64,000 nucleotides of DNA from JALYNX01 sp963780755 (GCA_963780755.1 CAWACX010000002.1:682001-746000); one strand, 5' to 3'. Positions 41,897 through 51,833 are shown, counted from the first letter of the stretch. Made by a program: numbers and translations. Notes: generated by a model not told the origin, from the letters alone.

Positions 41897-43555
41897 TTAA
41901 GAAAGCATGGGGATGTCCACCCCGCGCTCTCGAGCCACCTGTTGCGCGATCTCGTAGCCGGCGTCGGCGTGGCGCATCACTCCGGTCCCCGGATCGTTGG
42001 TCAGCACCCGCTCCACGCGCAGAGCGCCCTGATTAGTCCCGTCCGCCACGACCTGGGCCCCGGCGTGGATCGAGTTGCCGATCCCCACCCCTCCTCCATG
42101 GTGGACGGCCACCCACGCCGCCCCCGAGGAGACATTGAGCATGGCGTTGAGGATGGGCCAGTCGGCGACCGCGTCCGATCCGTCGGCCATGGCCTCCGTC
42201 TCTCGATAGGGCGAGGCGACCGACCCCGAGTCCAGGTGGTCGCGGCCGATGACGATTGGCGCGCTCACCTCGCCCGAGGCCACCAACTCGTTGAAGCGGA
42301 GCCCGGCGAGATGACGCTCGCCGTATGACAACCAGCAGATGCGGGCTGGGAGGCCCTGGAACTCGACCCTCTCCTCCGCCATTCGCAGCCAGCGCATCAT
42401 CGGCTCGTTGTCGGGGAACAGGTCGGCAAGGGCCCGATCGGTAGTTGCGATGTCGGTGGGGTCGCCACTCAGCGCTACCCAGCGGAAGGGCCCGGAGCCC
42501 TCGCAGAACAGGGGTCGGATGTAGGCCGGCACGAAGCCGGGGTAGGAGAACGCGGCACCGAACCCGGCGATCTCCGCCTCGCCGCGCAGGTTGTTCCCGT
42601 AGTCGAATGTCTCCGCACCTGCCGCCTGGAACCCGACCATCGCCTCGCATTGGGTCGCCATCGACTCCCTTGCCGCCTTGATGTACGTGTCCGGGTCGCC
42701 CCGGCGCAGATCCCCTGCCTCCTCCAGGCTGTAGCCCGACGGCACGTAGCCGTAGAGGGGGTCGTGTGCTGATGTCTGGTCGGTGACGATGTCGGCGTCG
42801 AAGCCCATCTCTAGGAGCGCCGGGAACACCTCGGCGGCGTTGCCGAGCAGACCTACGGACACCGCCTCCCGATTCGCCTTGGCCTCGAGCACCCGCCGCA
42901 CCGCAGCCTCGATGTCATCGAAGCTCTCGTCGAGATACCGCGTTTCCAGCCTGCGCTCGATGCGGTGGGGGTCGACGTCGACGCAGAGTGCCACCCCGCC
43001 ATTCATGGTCACCGCCAGGGGTTGGGCCCCTCCCATCCCGCCCAGGCCGGCGGTCAAGGTCAGGGTCCCCGCCAGCGACCCTCCAAACTTCTGCTCGGCG
43101 ATCGCGGCGAAGGTCTGAAAGGTGCCCTGGAGGATTCCCTGAGACCCGATGTAGATCCAGGAGCCGGCGGTCATCTGCCCGTACATCATCAGACCCTCTG
43201 CCTCGAGCTTCCAGAAATGTTCCAGGGTTGCCCACCTGGGCACGAGCAGGCTGTTCGCGATCAGGACCCGGGGCGCCATCTCGTGAGTGCGGAACACTCC
43301 CACGGGCTTGCCTGACTGGACCAGGAGGGTCTCGTCGTTCTCCAGTCGCTCCAGGGTGCGGACGATGGCGTGAAGGCTCTCCAGATTGCGGGCGGCCTTG
43401 CCCCGTCCGCCGTAGACGATCAGGTTCTCCGGGTCCTCGGCGACCGCCGGATCGAGGTTGTTGAGGAGGCAACGCAGCGCTGCTTCCTGAAGCCAGCCCC
43501 TGGTGTTGAGGTCGGCACCATGGGGAGCGTGAAGCGGGAAGGAGAGGTCGAGCAT
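41897..43555 (-). CDS. hutU: urocanate hydratase
   Basis: A 552-residue urocanase of normal length. GKPVGVFRTHEMAPRVLIANSLLVP, YIGSQGILQGTFQTF, LGGMGGAQPLAVTMNGG (NAD+ binding) and the active site LFCEGSGPFRWVALSGDP are clear. It hydrates urocanate to imidazolone propionate, the second step of histidine degradation, with NAD+ as an electrophilic cofactor. The gene sits 20 bp downstream of an ABC permease stop and may or may not share its transcript. Confidence 0.97.
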   Translation of the reverse strand: MLDLSFPLHAPHGADLNTRGWLQEAALRCLLNNLDPAVAEDPENLIVYGGRGKAARNLESLHAIVRTLERLENDETLLVQSGKPVGVFRTHEMAPRVLIANSLLVPRWATLEHFWKLEAEGLMMYGQMTAGSWIYIGSQGILQGTFQTFAAIAEQKFGGSLAGTLTLTAGLGGMGGAQPLAVTMNGGVALCVDVDPHRIERRLETRYLDESFDDIEAAVRRVLEAKANREAVSVGLLGNAAEVFPALLEMGFDADIVTDQTSAHDPLYGYVPSGYSLEEAGDLRRGDPDTYIKAARESMATQCEAMVGFQAAGAETFDYGNNLRGEAEIAGFGAAFSYPGFVPAYIRPLFCEGSGPFRWVALSGDPTDIATTDRALADLFPDNEPMMRWLRMAEERVEFQGLPARICWLSYGERHLAGLRFNELVASGEVSAPIVIGRDHLDSGSVASPYRETEAMADGSDAVADWPILNAMLNVSSGAAWVAVHHGGGVGIGNSIHAGAQVVADGTNQGALRVERVLTNDPGTGVMRHADAGYEIAQQVARERGVDIPMLS

Positions 43556-43575
43556 CGGCGCCGGAGCCTATTCCT

Positions 43576-44385
43576 CTACTTGCGAAGCATCCCGTCGAGT
43601 CGGCGGGAGGCGATGGTGGCGCCGATGAGCCCGAACACCACCAGGAACCCGATGTGGACGGCCAGGGACCAGTCGAAGATCCCGAAGGAGAAGGCGCGCA
43701 TCATCTCGGTGCCGTGGTAGAGCGGTGAGAGCAAAGCCAACTTCTGGATCCACGGTGGGTAGACGTCGATGGGATAGAAGGTGGCGGAGAACAGGAAAAG
43801 CGGGATGGTGATCAGTGACACCAGATCGAGATCCTGCCATGAGCGCATCAAGGTGGCGGCGGCCAACCCGGCGGCCCCGAAGGCGAATCCGATCAGCACC
43901 GCGCCCGGGATCATCATCACCGCCCACCAAGACTCGGTGAGCCCCATCAACGCCATGACCAGGAGGAACACCGACGCGTAGGCGAACCCCCGTAGGAGCG
44001 ACCAGCCCAACTCACCGACTGCGATGTCTCTCGTGACGAGAGGGGTGGTCAGCATCCCCTCATACACCTTCTCGAATTTGAGCCGGAAGAAGATGTTGAA
44101 AGTGGTCTCCAACACCGCGCCATTCATGGCCGAAGTCGCCATCAATGCCGGCGCAACGAACGCCGCATACGGGACCGACTGCCCGTTGGAGAGGGTCACG
44201 TCGCCCACGAGCACGCCGATCCCGATCCCAATCGAGAACAGGTAGAGCACCGGCTCGAAAAAGCCTGTGAAGATGATCTTCCACAGCCTCCGGTAAACGA
44301 GGACGTTTCGCTCCCAGATCCTCTGCGCCCGGAAGGGGCTCATGCGACGGGGCGGGGTGAGCCGTGACGGAGCAGAGACGCTCAT
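43576..44385 (-). CDS. ABC-2 type transporter, permease subunit
   Basis: A 269-residue permease with about six membrane segments (IIFTGFFEPVLYLFSIGIGIGVLVG, ASVFLLVMALMGL, WWAVMMIPGAVLIGFAFGAAGLAAATLM, LITIPLFLFSATFYPIDVYP, AVHIGFLVVFGLIGATIA). LKFEKVYEGMLTTPLVTRDIAVGEL is the ABC-2 coupling segment. It closely resembles NodJ-like polysaccharide/lipid exporters. Start at ATG 44385 overlaps the preceding permease stop (ATGA). It is the third gene of an ATPase-permease-permease operon. Confidence 0.92.
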   Translation of the reverse strand: MSVSAPSRLTPPRRMSPFRAQRIWERNVLVYRRLWKIIFTGFFEPVLYLFSIGIGIGVLVGDVTLSNGQSVPYAAFVAPALMATSAMNGAVLETTFNIFFRLKFEKVYEGMLTTPLVTRDIAVGELGWSLLRGFAYASVFLLVMALMGLTESWWAVMMIPGAVLIGFAFGAAGLAAATLMRSWQDLDLVSLITIPLFLFSATFYPIDVYPPWIQKLALLSPLYHGTEMMRAFSFGIFDWSLAVHIGFLVVFGLIGATIASRRLDGMLRK

Positions 44386-45170
44386 GGGCGGATCCTCCTG
44401 TCCAGCCAACGGGTGGCCAGGACCATCCCGATCACTGTCATCGCCACCAGGTAAGCGGCGCTGACCCATGCCGGGAGCGAGGTAACCACTCGTTCGTCGA
44501 CTCCGGGGATCGAGACCTTGCGCACCAATTCCACACCATGGAACAGAGGTGTCACGTACGCGATGGGCTTGAGGTAGTCGGGAAGCTGGCTGATCGGGAA
44601 GAAGGTCCCCGAGAAGAGGAAGAGCGGGGTGATCCCGAACCGGAAGAGTGTCGACAGGCTGGTCTCGTTTTCCCTGGTGACCGTGAAAGCCGTGGTACAG
44701 GTGACGAAGGCGAGACCGGTGAGCACGCCGGGGGGCACTGCGAGCAGGGCGTTGCGCCAGTCGAGTGCCCCAAACATGGCCGAGATCACCACGAACACCA
44801 CCAAGATGAAGGTGAGGCGAATCGCGGCCCAAAGGAAGCGCCCATAGACGATGTCGGCGGGGCCTAGGGGTGTGGTGATCGTGGCGTAGAACTCCTTTCG
44901 CCATTTGATCCCGGCCATCACCGGGAAGCTGCCGTCGGAGGCTCCGGCCTGCATCGCGCTGGCGGCGACGAGACCGGTAGCGACGAAGGTGAGGTAGGGC
45001 ATGCCGAGGTCGGCAGAGCTGGAATCGACGAATGTCCCCAGCCCGATTCCCAGGGAGGTGAGGAAGAGGATGGGGTTGACGAAACTGGAGATGACGGTGC
45101 CCCGCCAGGTCCGGCGGTAGTTGACCAGTTCGGCCTCGACGACCCGCACCGATCGCGTGAGCACGGTCAC
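44382..45170 (-). CDS. ABC-2 type transporter, permease subunit
   Basis: A 262-residue permease, paralogous in plan to its downstream neighbour (FFLF-like segments NPILFLTSLGIGLGTFV, GLVAASAMQAGASDG, LTFILVVFVVISAMFGAL, LFRFGITPLFLFSGTFFPISQLPD). IKWRKEFYATITTPLGPADIVYGR is the coupling segment. GTG at 45170 overlaps the ATPase stop by 4 bp and gives the expected length. Heterodimeric permease pairs of this type are known from NodIJ-like exporters. Confidence 0.92.
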   Translation of the reverse strand: MTVLTRSVRVVEAELVNYRRTWRGTVISSFVNPILFLTSLGIGLGTFVDSSSADLGMPYLTFVATGLVAASAMQAGASDGSFPVMAGIKWRKEFYATITTPLGPADIVYGRFLWAAIRLTFILVVFVVISAMFGALDWRNALLAVPPGVLTGLAFVTCTTAFTVTRENETSLSTLFRFGITPLFLFSGTFFPISQLPDYLKPIAYVTPLFHGVELVRKVSIPGVDERVVTSLPAWVSAAYLVAMTVIGMVLATRWLDRRIRP

Positions 45171-46093
45171 TCGATCAGGCTCCGTCCGGTGAGCTTCAGG
45201 AAGACGTCCTCCAAGGTGGACCTGCGCACCAACACCTGCTCGGGGTGGATGCCTCGCACTGTCATCTCGTGTTGGGTGCCCTCGGCGTCCTCGGTATAGA
45301 GGAGGACCCGGTCGGCGAGGACCTCGGCGCGGTCTGCCAGCCCGTCGAGGCTGCCCAGGGCATGGTCCCGTTGCCCGTCCTGGAAGCGGAGCTCCACCAC
45401 TTCGCGGGTGGCGTGCTCGTTGATCAGCGTCCGCGGAGATCCTTCGGCGACGATCTCTCCCTTGTCCATCACCACCAGGCGGTCGCACAGTTGCTCGGCC
45501 TCGTCCATGTAATGGGTGGTGATGATCAGGGTCGCTCCCTGCTGTTTCAGCCGGTAGAGGCGGTCCCACAACGAGTGCCGCGCCTGGGGATCGAGCCCGG
45601 TGGTGGGCTCGTCGAGGACCACCAGCTCCGGGTCGTTGATCAAGGCCCTGGCGATGGTCAGTCGGCGCTTCATGCCTCCGGAAAGCGGGTCGACCAGGGA
45701 TTTCGCCCGGTCCGAGAGCTGGGCGAATTCGAGCAGCTCGGTGGTACGAGCGCGGATGTCGGCACGGTTCATGTCGTGATAGCGCCCGAACACGTAGAGG
45801 TTCTCGGCGACCGTCAGCTCCAGGTCGAGGTTGTCCTCCTGGGGCACCACGCCGATCCGGCTACGGATCTGTCGGCCTTCGGTTGTCGGGTCCAGGCCGA
45901 AAACGGTGAGCTTCCCCTCGGTGATCGGGCTCACCGTCGTGATCATCCTCATGGTGGAGGTCTTGCCGGCCCCGTTGGGCCCGAGGAAACCGAATGCCTC
46001 CCCTTTGGCGATGTCGAAGTCAACGGCGTCGACCGCGGTGAAATCGTCGAATCTCTTGGTGAGGCCACGCGCCTGGACGATCGGTTCGGGCAT
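45167..46093 (-). CDS. ABC transporter ATP-binding subunit (NodI/CcmA-like)
   Basis: A 308-residue ATPase: Walker A GPNGAGKTS, signature PLSGGMKRRLTIARALI, Walker B VVLDEPTTGLDPQARH and LIITTHYMDEAEQLCDRLVVM. The order and the tail (VRGIHPEQVLVRRSTLEDVFLKLTGRSL) are typical of NodI-like and DrrA-like export ATPases. On the minus strand a TACCGT hexamer occurs 8-9 bp before the ATG and could be a -10. It begins the three-gene exporter operon. Confidence 0.95.
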   Translation of the reverse strand: MPEPIVQARGLTKRFDDFTAVDAVDFDIAKGEAFGFLGPNGAGKTSTMRMITTVSPITEGKLTVFGLDPTTEGRQIRSRIGVVPQEDNLDLELTVAENLYVFGRYHDMNRADIRARTTELLEFAQLSDRAKSLVDPLSGGMKRRLTIARALINDPELVVLDEPTTGLDPQARHSLWDRLYRLKQQGATLIITTHYMDEAEQLCDRLVVMDKGEIVAEGSPRTLINEHATREVVELRFQDGQRDHALGSLDGLADRAEVLADRVLLYTEDAEGTQHEMTVRGIHPEQVLVRRSTLEDVFLKLTGRSLIE

Positions 46094-46147
46094 GTGATCA
46101 GACGGTAGTGCTGCCCGTGAGAGACGAACTCGGGCTCGCCGGTGGGA

Positions 46148-46642
46148 TCAGTAGCCGTCGCGGTGGATGACGGAGTCCCCCGTCTTGCGCCCTCCGTAGC
46201 TACGGGCCTTGGCGCCCGGCGCCGCGTAGCCGAAGGCCACCGCGTAGCGGGCGACCCGGTCCTCGGGCACACCCAAGAACGCCCGGTTGTCGGCCTCGCG
46301 GTGCAGCGTGATCGGGCAGGAGGCGACTCCGATGGCGTCGGCGGCGAGCATCATGTTCTGAGCTGCCCGCCCGATGTCGAACATGTTCCCCCCTGGTTCC
46401 TGGATGAGGACCACGGTGGCCGCCGAGTCACGGACCGGCTGGGTGAAGTCCCCATGCTCGGCAAGCCCCTGCAGGCGATCGCGGTCGCTTATCACGAGGA
46501 ACGACCAGTCCTGGCGGTTCTTGGAGCTCCCGGTCCATCGGGCGGCCTCGAGGATCTTCGCGAGGTCGGCGTCGCTCAACGGCTCCGGCCGATAGTCCCT
46601 GATCGCCCGGAGCTGGAGGATCGATAGATAGCGGTCGGTCAT
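46148..46642 (-). CDS. nitroreductase family protein
   Basis: A 164-residue protein, short for the family (usually 180-220). Conserved are the FMN-phosphate-binding IRDYRPEPLSDADLAKILEAARWTGSSKNRQDWSFLV, GRAAQNMMLAADAIGVASCPI, and the C-terminal FGYAAPGAK. It probably reduces nitroaromatics or quinones using NAD(P)H, or carries a specialised role. It is 16 bp downstream of the thioesterase gene on the same strand. Confidence 0.9.
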   Translation of the reverse strand: MTDRYLSILQLRAIRDYRPEPLSDADLAKILEAARWTGSSKNRQDWSFLVISDRDRLQGLAEHGDFTQPVRDSAATVVLIQEPGGNMFDIGRAAQNMMLAADAIGVASCPITLHREADNRAFLGVPEDRVARYAVAFGYAAPGAKARSYGGRKTGDSVIHRDGY

Positions 46643-46658
46643 CTGTCTCCCTTGCTAG

Positions 46659-47102
46659 TCATTGGGGGTAGAGGATGAATTGAGTGCAGCGAAAGAGGGC
46701 GAGAGGCTTTCCCGTGGCTTCGTCGCTCACAGTGACGTCCCACACCTGGGTGCTGCGGCCTCCGTGCACCATCGTCCCCGACGATGCCATGACTCCTTCG
46801 ACCAGGGTCGCCAGGTGATTGGACTTGAGCTCGACGGTGGTGAAGCCATAGGCACCCTCGGGAAGATTGGCCACGCAGCCGTAACCGGCTGTGGTGTCGG
46901 CAAGCGCCACCAACGAGGCGGCGTGGAGATAGCCGTTGGATGCCAGGTGCTTGTTCTCGATGACGCAACGCATGGCGGAGGTGCCGTCGCCCAGCGCGAC
47001 CAACTCGATGCCGAGCGTGCCCGGAAGCCGGTCGGCCCCGAGATCTTCCAGGGTGGTCGCCAGGTCGTGCCGGTCTCTGGGGAAATGGGGCACTTCGGGC
47101 AT
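46659..47102 (-). CDS. PaaI-type hotdog thioesterase
   Basis: A 147-residue hotdog protein: NGYLHAASLVALADTTAGYGC on the central helix (with conserved acidic residue), TTVELKSNHLATLVEGVMASSGTMVHGGRSTQVWDV. It is similar in plan to the thioesterase at 39.4 kb, but the two differ in sequence, so they are not a recent duplication. The substrate is an unknown acyl-CoA. It diverges from the pabBC gene with 32 bp between starts. Confidence 0.9.
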   Translation of the reverse strand: MPEVPHFPRDRHDLATTLEDLGADRLPGTLGIELVALGDGTSAMRCVIENKHLASNGYLHAASLVALADTTAGYGCVANLPEGAYGFTTVELKSNHLATLVEGVMASSGTMVHGGRSTQVWDVTVSDEATGKPLALFRCTQFILYPQ

Positions 47103-47134
47103 GGGCCGGCGACCCTACCGGTAACGTCGGCGGT

Positions 47135-48851
47135 GTGAACGGCTCGGTGAGACTCGCCGGCGACCGCTGGTCGACAGGCCCGCGCACCTTCTCTGATCCG
47201 GTCCGGGTGATCGTTGCGAAGCGGGTGAGCGAGGTCCTCGGTGCCTTGCGAGCGGCCGAAGCGGCCTCGGCCGCAGGGGCCTGGGTGGTGGGTTTCGTCT
47301 CTTATCAGGCAGCCCCGGCCTTCGAGCCCAAGCTGCGGGTGCCGGCGCCCCTGCGTGTCCCGGAGCTTCCCCTGGTGTGGTTCGGCGTGTACCAGGGTGA
47401 GAGCGAGCCATTGGACTTCGCCGGCGCCCTGAAACTCGGGCAATGGAGCCCCTCACTGACCGGTGCGGAGCATGCTGTTCTGGTGGACGAGCTCCGAGAA
47501 GCCATCGCCGCCGGCGACAGCTATCAGGTGAACCTCACCTTCCCCATGTGGGCCGAGCATCGCCGGGGACCCGTACGGCCTCTTCGAGGCGATGATCGAA
47601 TCTCAGCCTCGGAGTTATGGCGCCTGGATCGATCTCGGCGAAGCCCAGGTGCTCTCGGTCTCGCCGGAGCTGTTCTTCACCCGCGTCGGGACCATGGTGA
47701 CGGCGAAGCCGATGAAGGGGACCGCGCCAAGGGGAAGGTCCAGCGCCGAGGACATGGTGAGAGCCGAACAGTTGCAAGCCTCAGAGAAGGAGCGGGCGGG
47801 CAACATGATGATCGTCGACATGCTGCGCAACGACCTGGGCCGGGTGGCCGAGGTGGGATCAGTCGAGGTCCCGGCGTTGTACGAGGTCGAACGACACCCG
47901 ACTGTCTGGCAGATGACCTCGACCGTGACCGCAACGCTCCGGGACGGAGTGGGCCTCGACTCACTGTTCGCCGCGATGTTCCCCTCGGGATCCGTCACCG
48001 GCGCCCCCAAGGTGTCGACGATGGGCCTCATCGCCGACCTCGAGCCTGATTCCCGGGGCGTGTACTGCGGGGCGATCGGAGTTCTACCTCCGGGCGGTGA
48101 CCGCGCGGAGTTTTCGGTGGCGATCCGCACCGCGGTCGTGAGTCGGGGTCGGGTGAGCTACCACGTCGGCGGGGGCATCACCTACGACTCGGTGGCCCGC
48201 GTCGAATACGAGGAGTGCTTGTGGAAGGCCCTGGTGGTCACCAGACCTGCGGAGGTGCCGGACCTCCTGGAGACGATGCGCTACGACCCGGAGACGGGAA
48301 TCCTTCTTCTGGAGCGCCATGTCCGGCGACTCACCGAATCCGCGACCTATTGGGGCATCCCGCTCAGGCCATCTGCCGTCGGGGACGCTCTATCCGCGGT
48401 TGGCGGCCAGTTCGCACTGCGGGTGCGGCTCGTGCTCCGAGCGGACGGGGCAGTCGAAATGAAGACCAGGCCGATGCCGGTGTGGGACGAACCGGTCGGG
48501 CTCCGCGTTTGGAGCGGGCGGATAGACCACAGCGAGCCACGATGGGCTCACAAGCTCGCGGACAGATCTCATTACCCGGATGCCGGGGAGGAGGGGGTGG
48601 AGATCGTCTTGGTCAACTCAGACGGGAAGGTGACGGAGACCGATCGCTCCAATCTGATGCTTCGCGTCGACGGGCATTGGCTGACACCCGGGGTCGACTC
48701 CGGCTGCCTGCCCGGGGTCTACCGGGAGCAACTGTTGGAGCGTGGTGAGGTCGAGGAGTCGAGCCTCGACCTGGACGACCTGCATCGTGCCGAGGAGATT
48801 GCGGTGACCAACGCCTTGCGCGGGTGGAGAAAGGCCGTGCTCATCGAATAA
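47135..48851 (+). CDS. pabBC: aminodeoxychorismate synthase component I / lyase fusion (PabB-PabC), one frameshift
   Basis: The first part (WVVGFVSYQAAPAFEPKL, LREAIAAGDSYQVNLTF) and, after one extra G in GGGG at 47565-47568, the chorismate-binding core (AKPMKGTAPRGRS, SGSVTGAPKVSTM, GAIGVLPPGGDRAEFSVAIRT, VGGGITYDSV) form PabB. The C-terminal 200 residues are the PLP-fold aminodeoxychorismate lyase (WAHKLADRSHYPDA with the lysine, VNSDGKVTETDRSN, CLPGVYREQLLERG). The fusion makes 4-aminobenzoate for folate from chorismate, needing a glutamine amidotransferase partner (PabA), not in the window. Removing the G restores the whole protein. Confidence 0.93.
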
Positions 48852-48888
48852 CTTGCGGTGGACAGAACCCACCAGGAGCCAAACTTCC

Positions 48889-49608
48889 ATGCCCACCCCC
48901 CACATCTCGGCCGCGAAGGGCGATTTCGCCTCATCGATCCTCCTCCCTGGCGACCCGTTGCGCGCCCAGCACATCGCCGACAACTTCCTCGACGATGCGC
49001 GAGAGGTGAACGCGGTCCGCAACATGCTGGGATATACCGGGAGCTACAAGGGCCTCGAGGTGTCGGTGATGGGCACCGGGATGGGGATCCCCTCGGCGTC
49101 GATCTATGCCACCGAGTTGATCACCGAGTACGGCGTGGAGCGTTTGATACGGGTGGGCTCTTGCGGCGGTCTTCTTCCATCGGTCAAGATCCGAGACGTG
49201 GTGCTCGCCATCGGCGCCTGCACCGACTCCGGTACCAACCGCGCCAGGTACGCCGGATTCGACTTTGCCGCTACTGCAGATTTCGAATTGCTACGAGCGG
49301 CGGCCGACGTTGCGGCGGGCCGGGGGTTCTCGGTGAAGGTGGGAAATGTGCACTCGGCGGATACCTTCTACAACCCGAACCCGGAGGTCTTCGACATCAT
49401 GGTGTCGATGGGCGTGCTTGCGGTCGAGATGGAGGCGGCGGGCCTCTACGGGGTGGCCGCCGAGCGTGGGGCACGGGCTCTGACCATCGCCACGGTCTCC
49501 GACCACATCAAGACCGGAGAGTCGACAACTTCGGAGGAGCGTCAGGCCACTTTCAATGAGATGGTGGAGATCGCCCTCGACGCCCTGATCCGGGATTCGG
49601 CTCGATAG
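48889..49608 (+). CDS. deoD: purine-nucleoside phosphorylase
   Basis: A 239-residue PNP of the hexameric DeoD type: ILLPGDPLRAQHIADNFLDDA, GMGIPSASIYATELI, VGSCGG, VEMEAAGLYG and SDHIKTGEST. It cleaves purine nucleosides with phosphate to base and ribose-1-phosphate. The ATG at 48889 has AGGAG 10 bp upstream and fits the family N-terminus (PTPHISAAKGDFA); a further upstream ATG at 48853 lacks it. It follows pabBC by 37 bp on the same strand. Confidence 0.96.
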   Translation: MPTPHISAAKGDFASSILLPGDPLRAQHIADNFLDDAREVNAVRNMLGYTGSYKGLEVSVMGTGMGIPSASIYATELITEYGVERLIRVGSCGGLLPSVKIRDVVLAIGACTDSGTNRARYAGFDFAATADFELLRAAADVAAGRGFSVKVGNVHSADTFYNPNPEVFDIMVSMGVLAVEMEAAGLYGVAAERGARALTIATVSDHIKTGESTTSEERQATFNEMVEIALDALIRDSAR

Positions 49609-49686
49609 GGCGTAACCAACTGCGATGCTTTATCTTTTCTAAACCTCGGGTCAGCGAGATTCCGCGAGTTCGGTCCCATTACGGAG

Positions 49687-50865
49687 ATGAAAGTGAAGAG
49701 AATTCCCCATGTGCTTGCCGTGGCCGCCTTGACGGTCACCGCTCTTGCCGCCCCGGCAGTGGCTCAGGAGACAGAGGCAACCATCCCTACACCGACCACG
49801 GTGTCGATCACATCACCGTTCGTCGGGGTTGCTGTGAAACCCGGCGACAGCGCCACTTTCGAGGTGACCGTCGCCGGACCCCCCGGTGACCGTGTCGAGT
49901 TGGCCATCAACGGCCTGCCCGAGGGGTGGGAGGGCGAGCTCCGGGGTGGAGGGTTCGTCGTCGACGCCGCCCAGGTGGACTCGACCGGCCAGGTGGCGCT
50001 CGAGCTCCAGGTGGATGTCCCGGCCGACGCCACCGAAGGCGACTACGAGATGTCGGTCGCGGCGTCCGGCGGTTCCGGAAACGACACGCTCAATCTTTCG
50101 GTTCGGGTCGCTGCAACCGTGGGCGGTGACGTCACGATGGCGACCGACTTCCCCGCACTCGAGGGTGCTGCCGACTCCACGTTCAACTTCGACCTGTCCC
50201 TGGTCAACAACACGCCGGGAGAAGTCCAGTTCGGGCTGAGCGCTTCCGGCCCCGAAGGCTGGCTCACCGAGATCCGGCCCTCCGGCGAGGCCCAAGCCTC
50301 CACCATCACGGTGGCTGCGGGGGAGACGGGGACTGTGACGGTCTCGGTCGATCCGGCTGATGCCAGCCCGGCAGGGGACTACATGATCACCGCCCGTGCC
50401 GAGGGCGCCGGCCTCTCCGCCGAGACCGAGCTCGGAGTCAGGATCACGGGATCGTTCGCAGTCGACGTGAACACACTCAACGAGGCGCTCAACGTCACCG
50501 TGCGTGGCGAGGAGGCGACCGACCTCGCCTTGGTGGTGACCAACACCGGAACGGCTCCGCTCGCGGGCCTCACCATGACGGCCACCCCGCCCCAGGGCTG
50601 GGATGTGGCATTCGACCAGGAGATCATTGAGCTCCTAGAGCCGGGCCAGCAGGCCCAGGTGACCGCCACCATCACCCCATCCGGTGACGCGATCAACGGC
50701 GACTACGTCATCACCTTCAGCGGTGCCGTCGCCGAGGCCTCCGACCAGGTGGACGTGCGAGCCACGGTCGAGACCTCCGCCATCTGGGGCCTGGTCGGGA
50801 TCGCGGTGATCGTTGTCGCTCTGGTCGGCCTCACGATGGTCTTCCGTCGCTACGGGCGGAGATGA
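49687..50865 (+). CDS. secreted NEW3-domain protein with C-terminal membrane anchor
   Basis: A 392-residue protein. A signal peptide (VLAVAALTVTALAAPAVAQ) is followed by three immunoglobulin-like NEW3 repeats of about 110 residues (for example VKPGDSATFEVTVAG, VAAGETGTVTVSVDPADASPAGDY, GTAPLAGLTMTATPPQGWDV) and one C-terminal membrane helix (IWGLVGIAVIVVALVGLTMVF) with a basic tail, so it is an external beta-sandwich stalk anchored in the membrane. GTG at 49693 with GGAG 6 bp upstream is a likely better start than ATG 49687, which has that GGAG directly adjoining. It overlaps the ABC ATPase by 4 bp, indicating a shared function. Confidence 0.88.
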   Translation: MKVKRIPHVLAVAALTVTALAAPAVAQETEATIPTPTTVSITSPFVGVAVKPGDSATFEVTVAGPPGDRVELAINGLPEGWEGELRGGGFVVDAAQVDSTGQVALELQVDVPADATEGDYEMSVAASGGSGNDTLNLSVRVAATVGGDVTMATDFPALEGAADSTFNFDLSLVNNTPGEVQFGLSASGPEGWLTEIRPSGEAQASTITVAAGETGTVTVSVDPADASPAGDYMITARAEGAGLSAETELGVRITGSFAVDVNTLNEALNVTVRGEEATDLALVVTNTGTAPLAGLTMTATPPQGWDVAFDQEIIELLEPGQQAQVTATITPSGDAINGDYVITFSGAVAEASDQVDVRATVETSAIWGLVGIAVIVVALVGLTMVFRRYGRR

Positions 50866-51833
50866 CCTTGCCCGAGAAGGTCATCGAGGTCGAAGGCCTG
50901 GTCAAGCACTATGGCGACCGGGTCGCTGTTGACGGCATCGACTTCAGCCTCTCCCACGGTGAGATCTACGGAGTTCTCGGGCCCAACGGGGCGGGGAAGA
51001 CGACGACGATCCTGATGCTGCTCGGCCTCACCGAGCCCACCGATGGCACTGTCCGCGTCTGCGGGATGGACCCCGCCTACGAGGCGATCGCGGTCAAGCG
51101 CCGGGTGGGGTACCTCCCCGACGCCGTCGGGTTCTATGACGATCTCACCGGTCGCCAGAACCTCCGTTACACGGCTCGCCTCAACGAGCTGGACGCCGAA
51201 GAGGCCGAGGACCGGATCTCGCAGCTTCTGGTCGACGTCGGCCTCGACTACGCGGCCGACTTCGAGGTCGGGACATACTCGCGAGGCATGCGGCAACGAC
51301 TCGGAGTCGCCGACACCCTGGTCAAGGACCCCGACGTCGTCATCCTCGACGAGCCAACCACTGCGATCGACCCCGAGGGTGTGGTCGAGATCCTGGCGCT
51401 CATCTCCCGCCTCGCCCACACCGACGGCCGGGCGGTGCTCATCTCGAGCCACCTGCTCAACCAGGTGCAGCAGGTTTGTGACCGGGTCGGGATCTTCGTC
51501 GAGGGTCGCATCGTGGCCCAAGGCACGCCGGACGAGTTGGCTGCCTCTCTCTCCGAGGGCAGCTCGGTCTACGAATTCGTGGTCGAGGCCACCGAGGAGC
51601 AAGTGAAGACGGCGGTCCGCGCCGGGTTCCCCGACCTCGCCGACGACGCGATCGCCGTCACCGAGACGGGTCCCTCGAAGTGGCGGGTGGCGCTTCCCGA
51701 GCGGGACATCTCGGGTGTGGTGCGGGCCATGGTGGAGGCTGATCTCGAGGTGAAGCAGATCCGTGACCTCGGGTCCAATCTCGATGAGATCTACCGGCGT
51801 TACTTCCGCGAGGCAGAGGCGGTGGCCTCATGA
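50862..51833 (+). CDS. ABC transporter ATP-binding subunit
   Basis: A 323-residue ATPase with Walker A GPNGAGKTT, signature TYSRGMRQRLGVADTLV, Walker B VILDEPTTAIDP and LISSHLLNQVQQVCDRVGI. SRGMRQR instead of SGGQ is typical of ABC-2 exporters linked to extracellular NEW3 proteins. The C-terminal tail (VEADLEVKQIRDLGSNLDEIYRRYF) is regulatory. It overlaps both neighbours by 4 bp, so NEW3 protein, ATPase and permease form one translationally coupled operon. Confidence 0.95.
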   Translation: MTLPEKVIEVEGLVKHYGDRVAVDGIDFSLSHGEIYGVLGPNGAGKTTTILMLLGLTEPTDGTVRVCGMDPAYEAIAVKRRVGYLPDAVGFYDDLTGRQNLRYTARLNELDAEEAEDRISQLLVDVGLDYAADFEVGTYSRGMRQRLGVADTLVKDPDVVILDEPTTAIDPEGVVEILALISRLAHTDGRAVLISSHLLNQVQQVCDRVGIFVEGRIVAQGTPDELAASLSEGSSVYEFVVEATEEQVKTAVRAGFPDLADDAIAVTETGPSKWRVALPERDISGVVRAMVEADLEVKQIRDLGSNLDEIYRRYFREAEAVAS

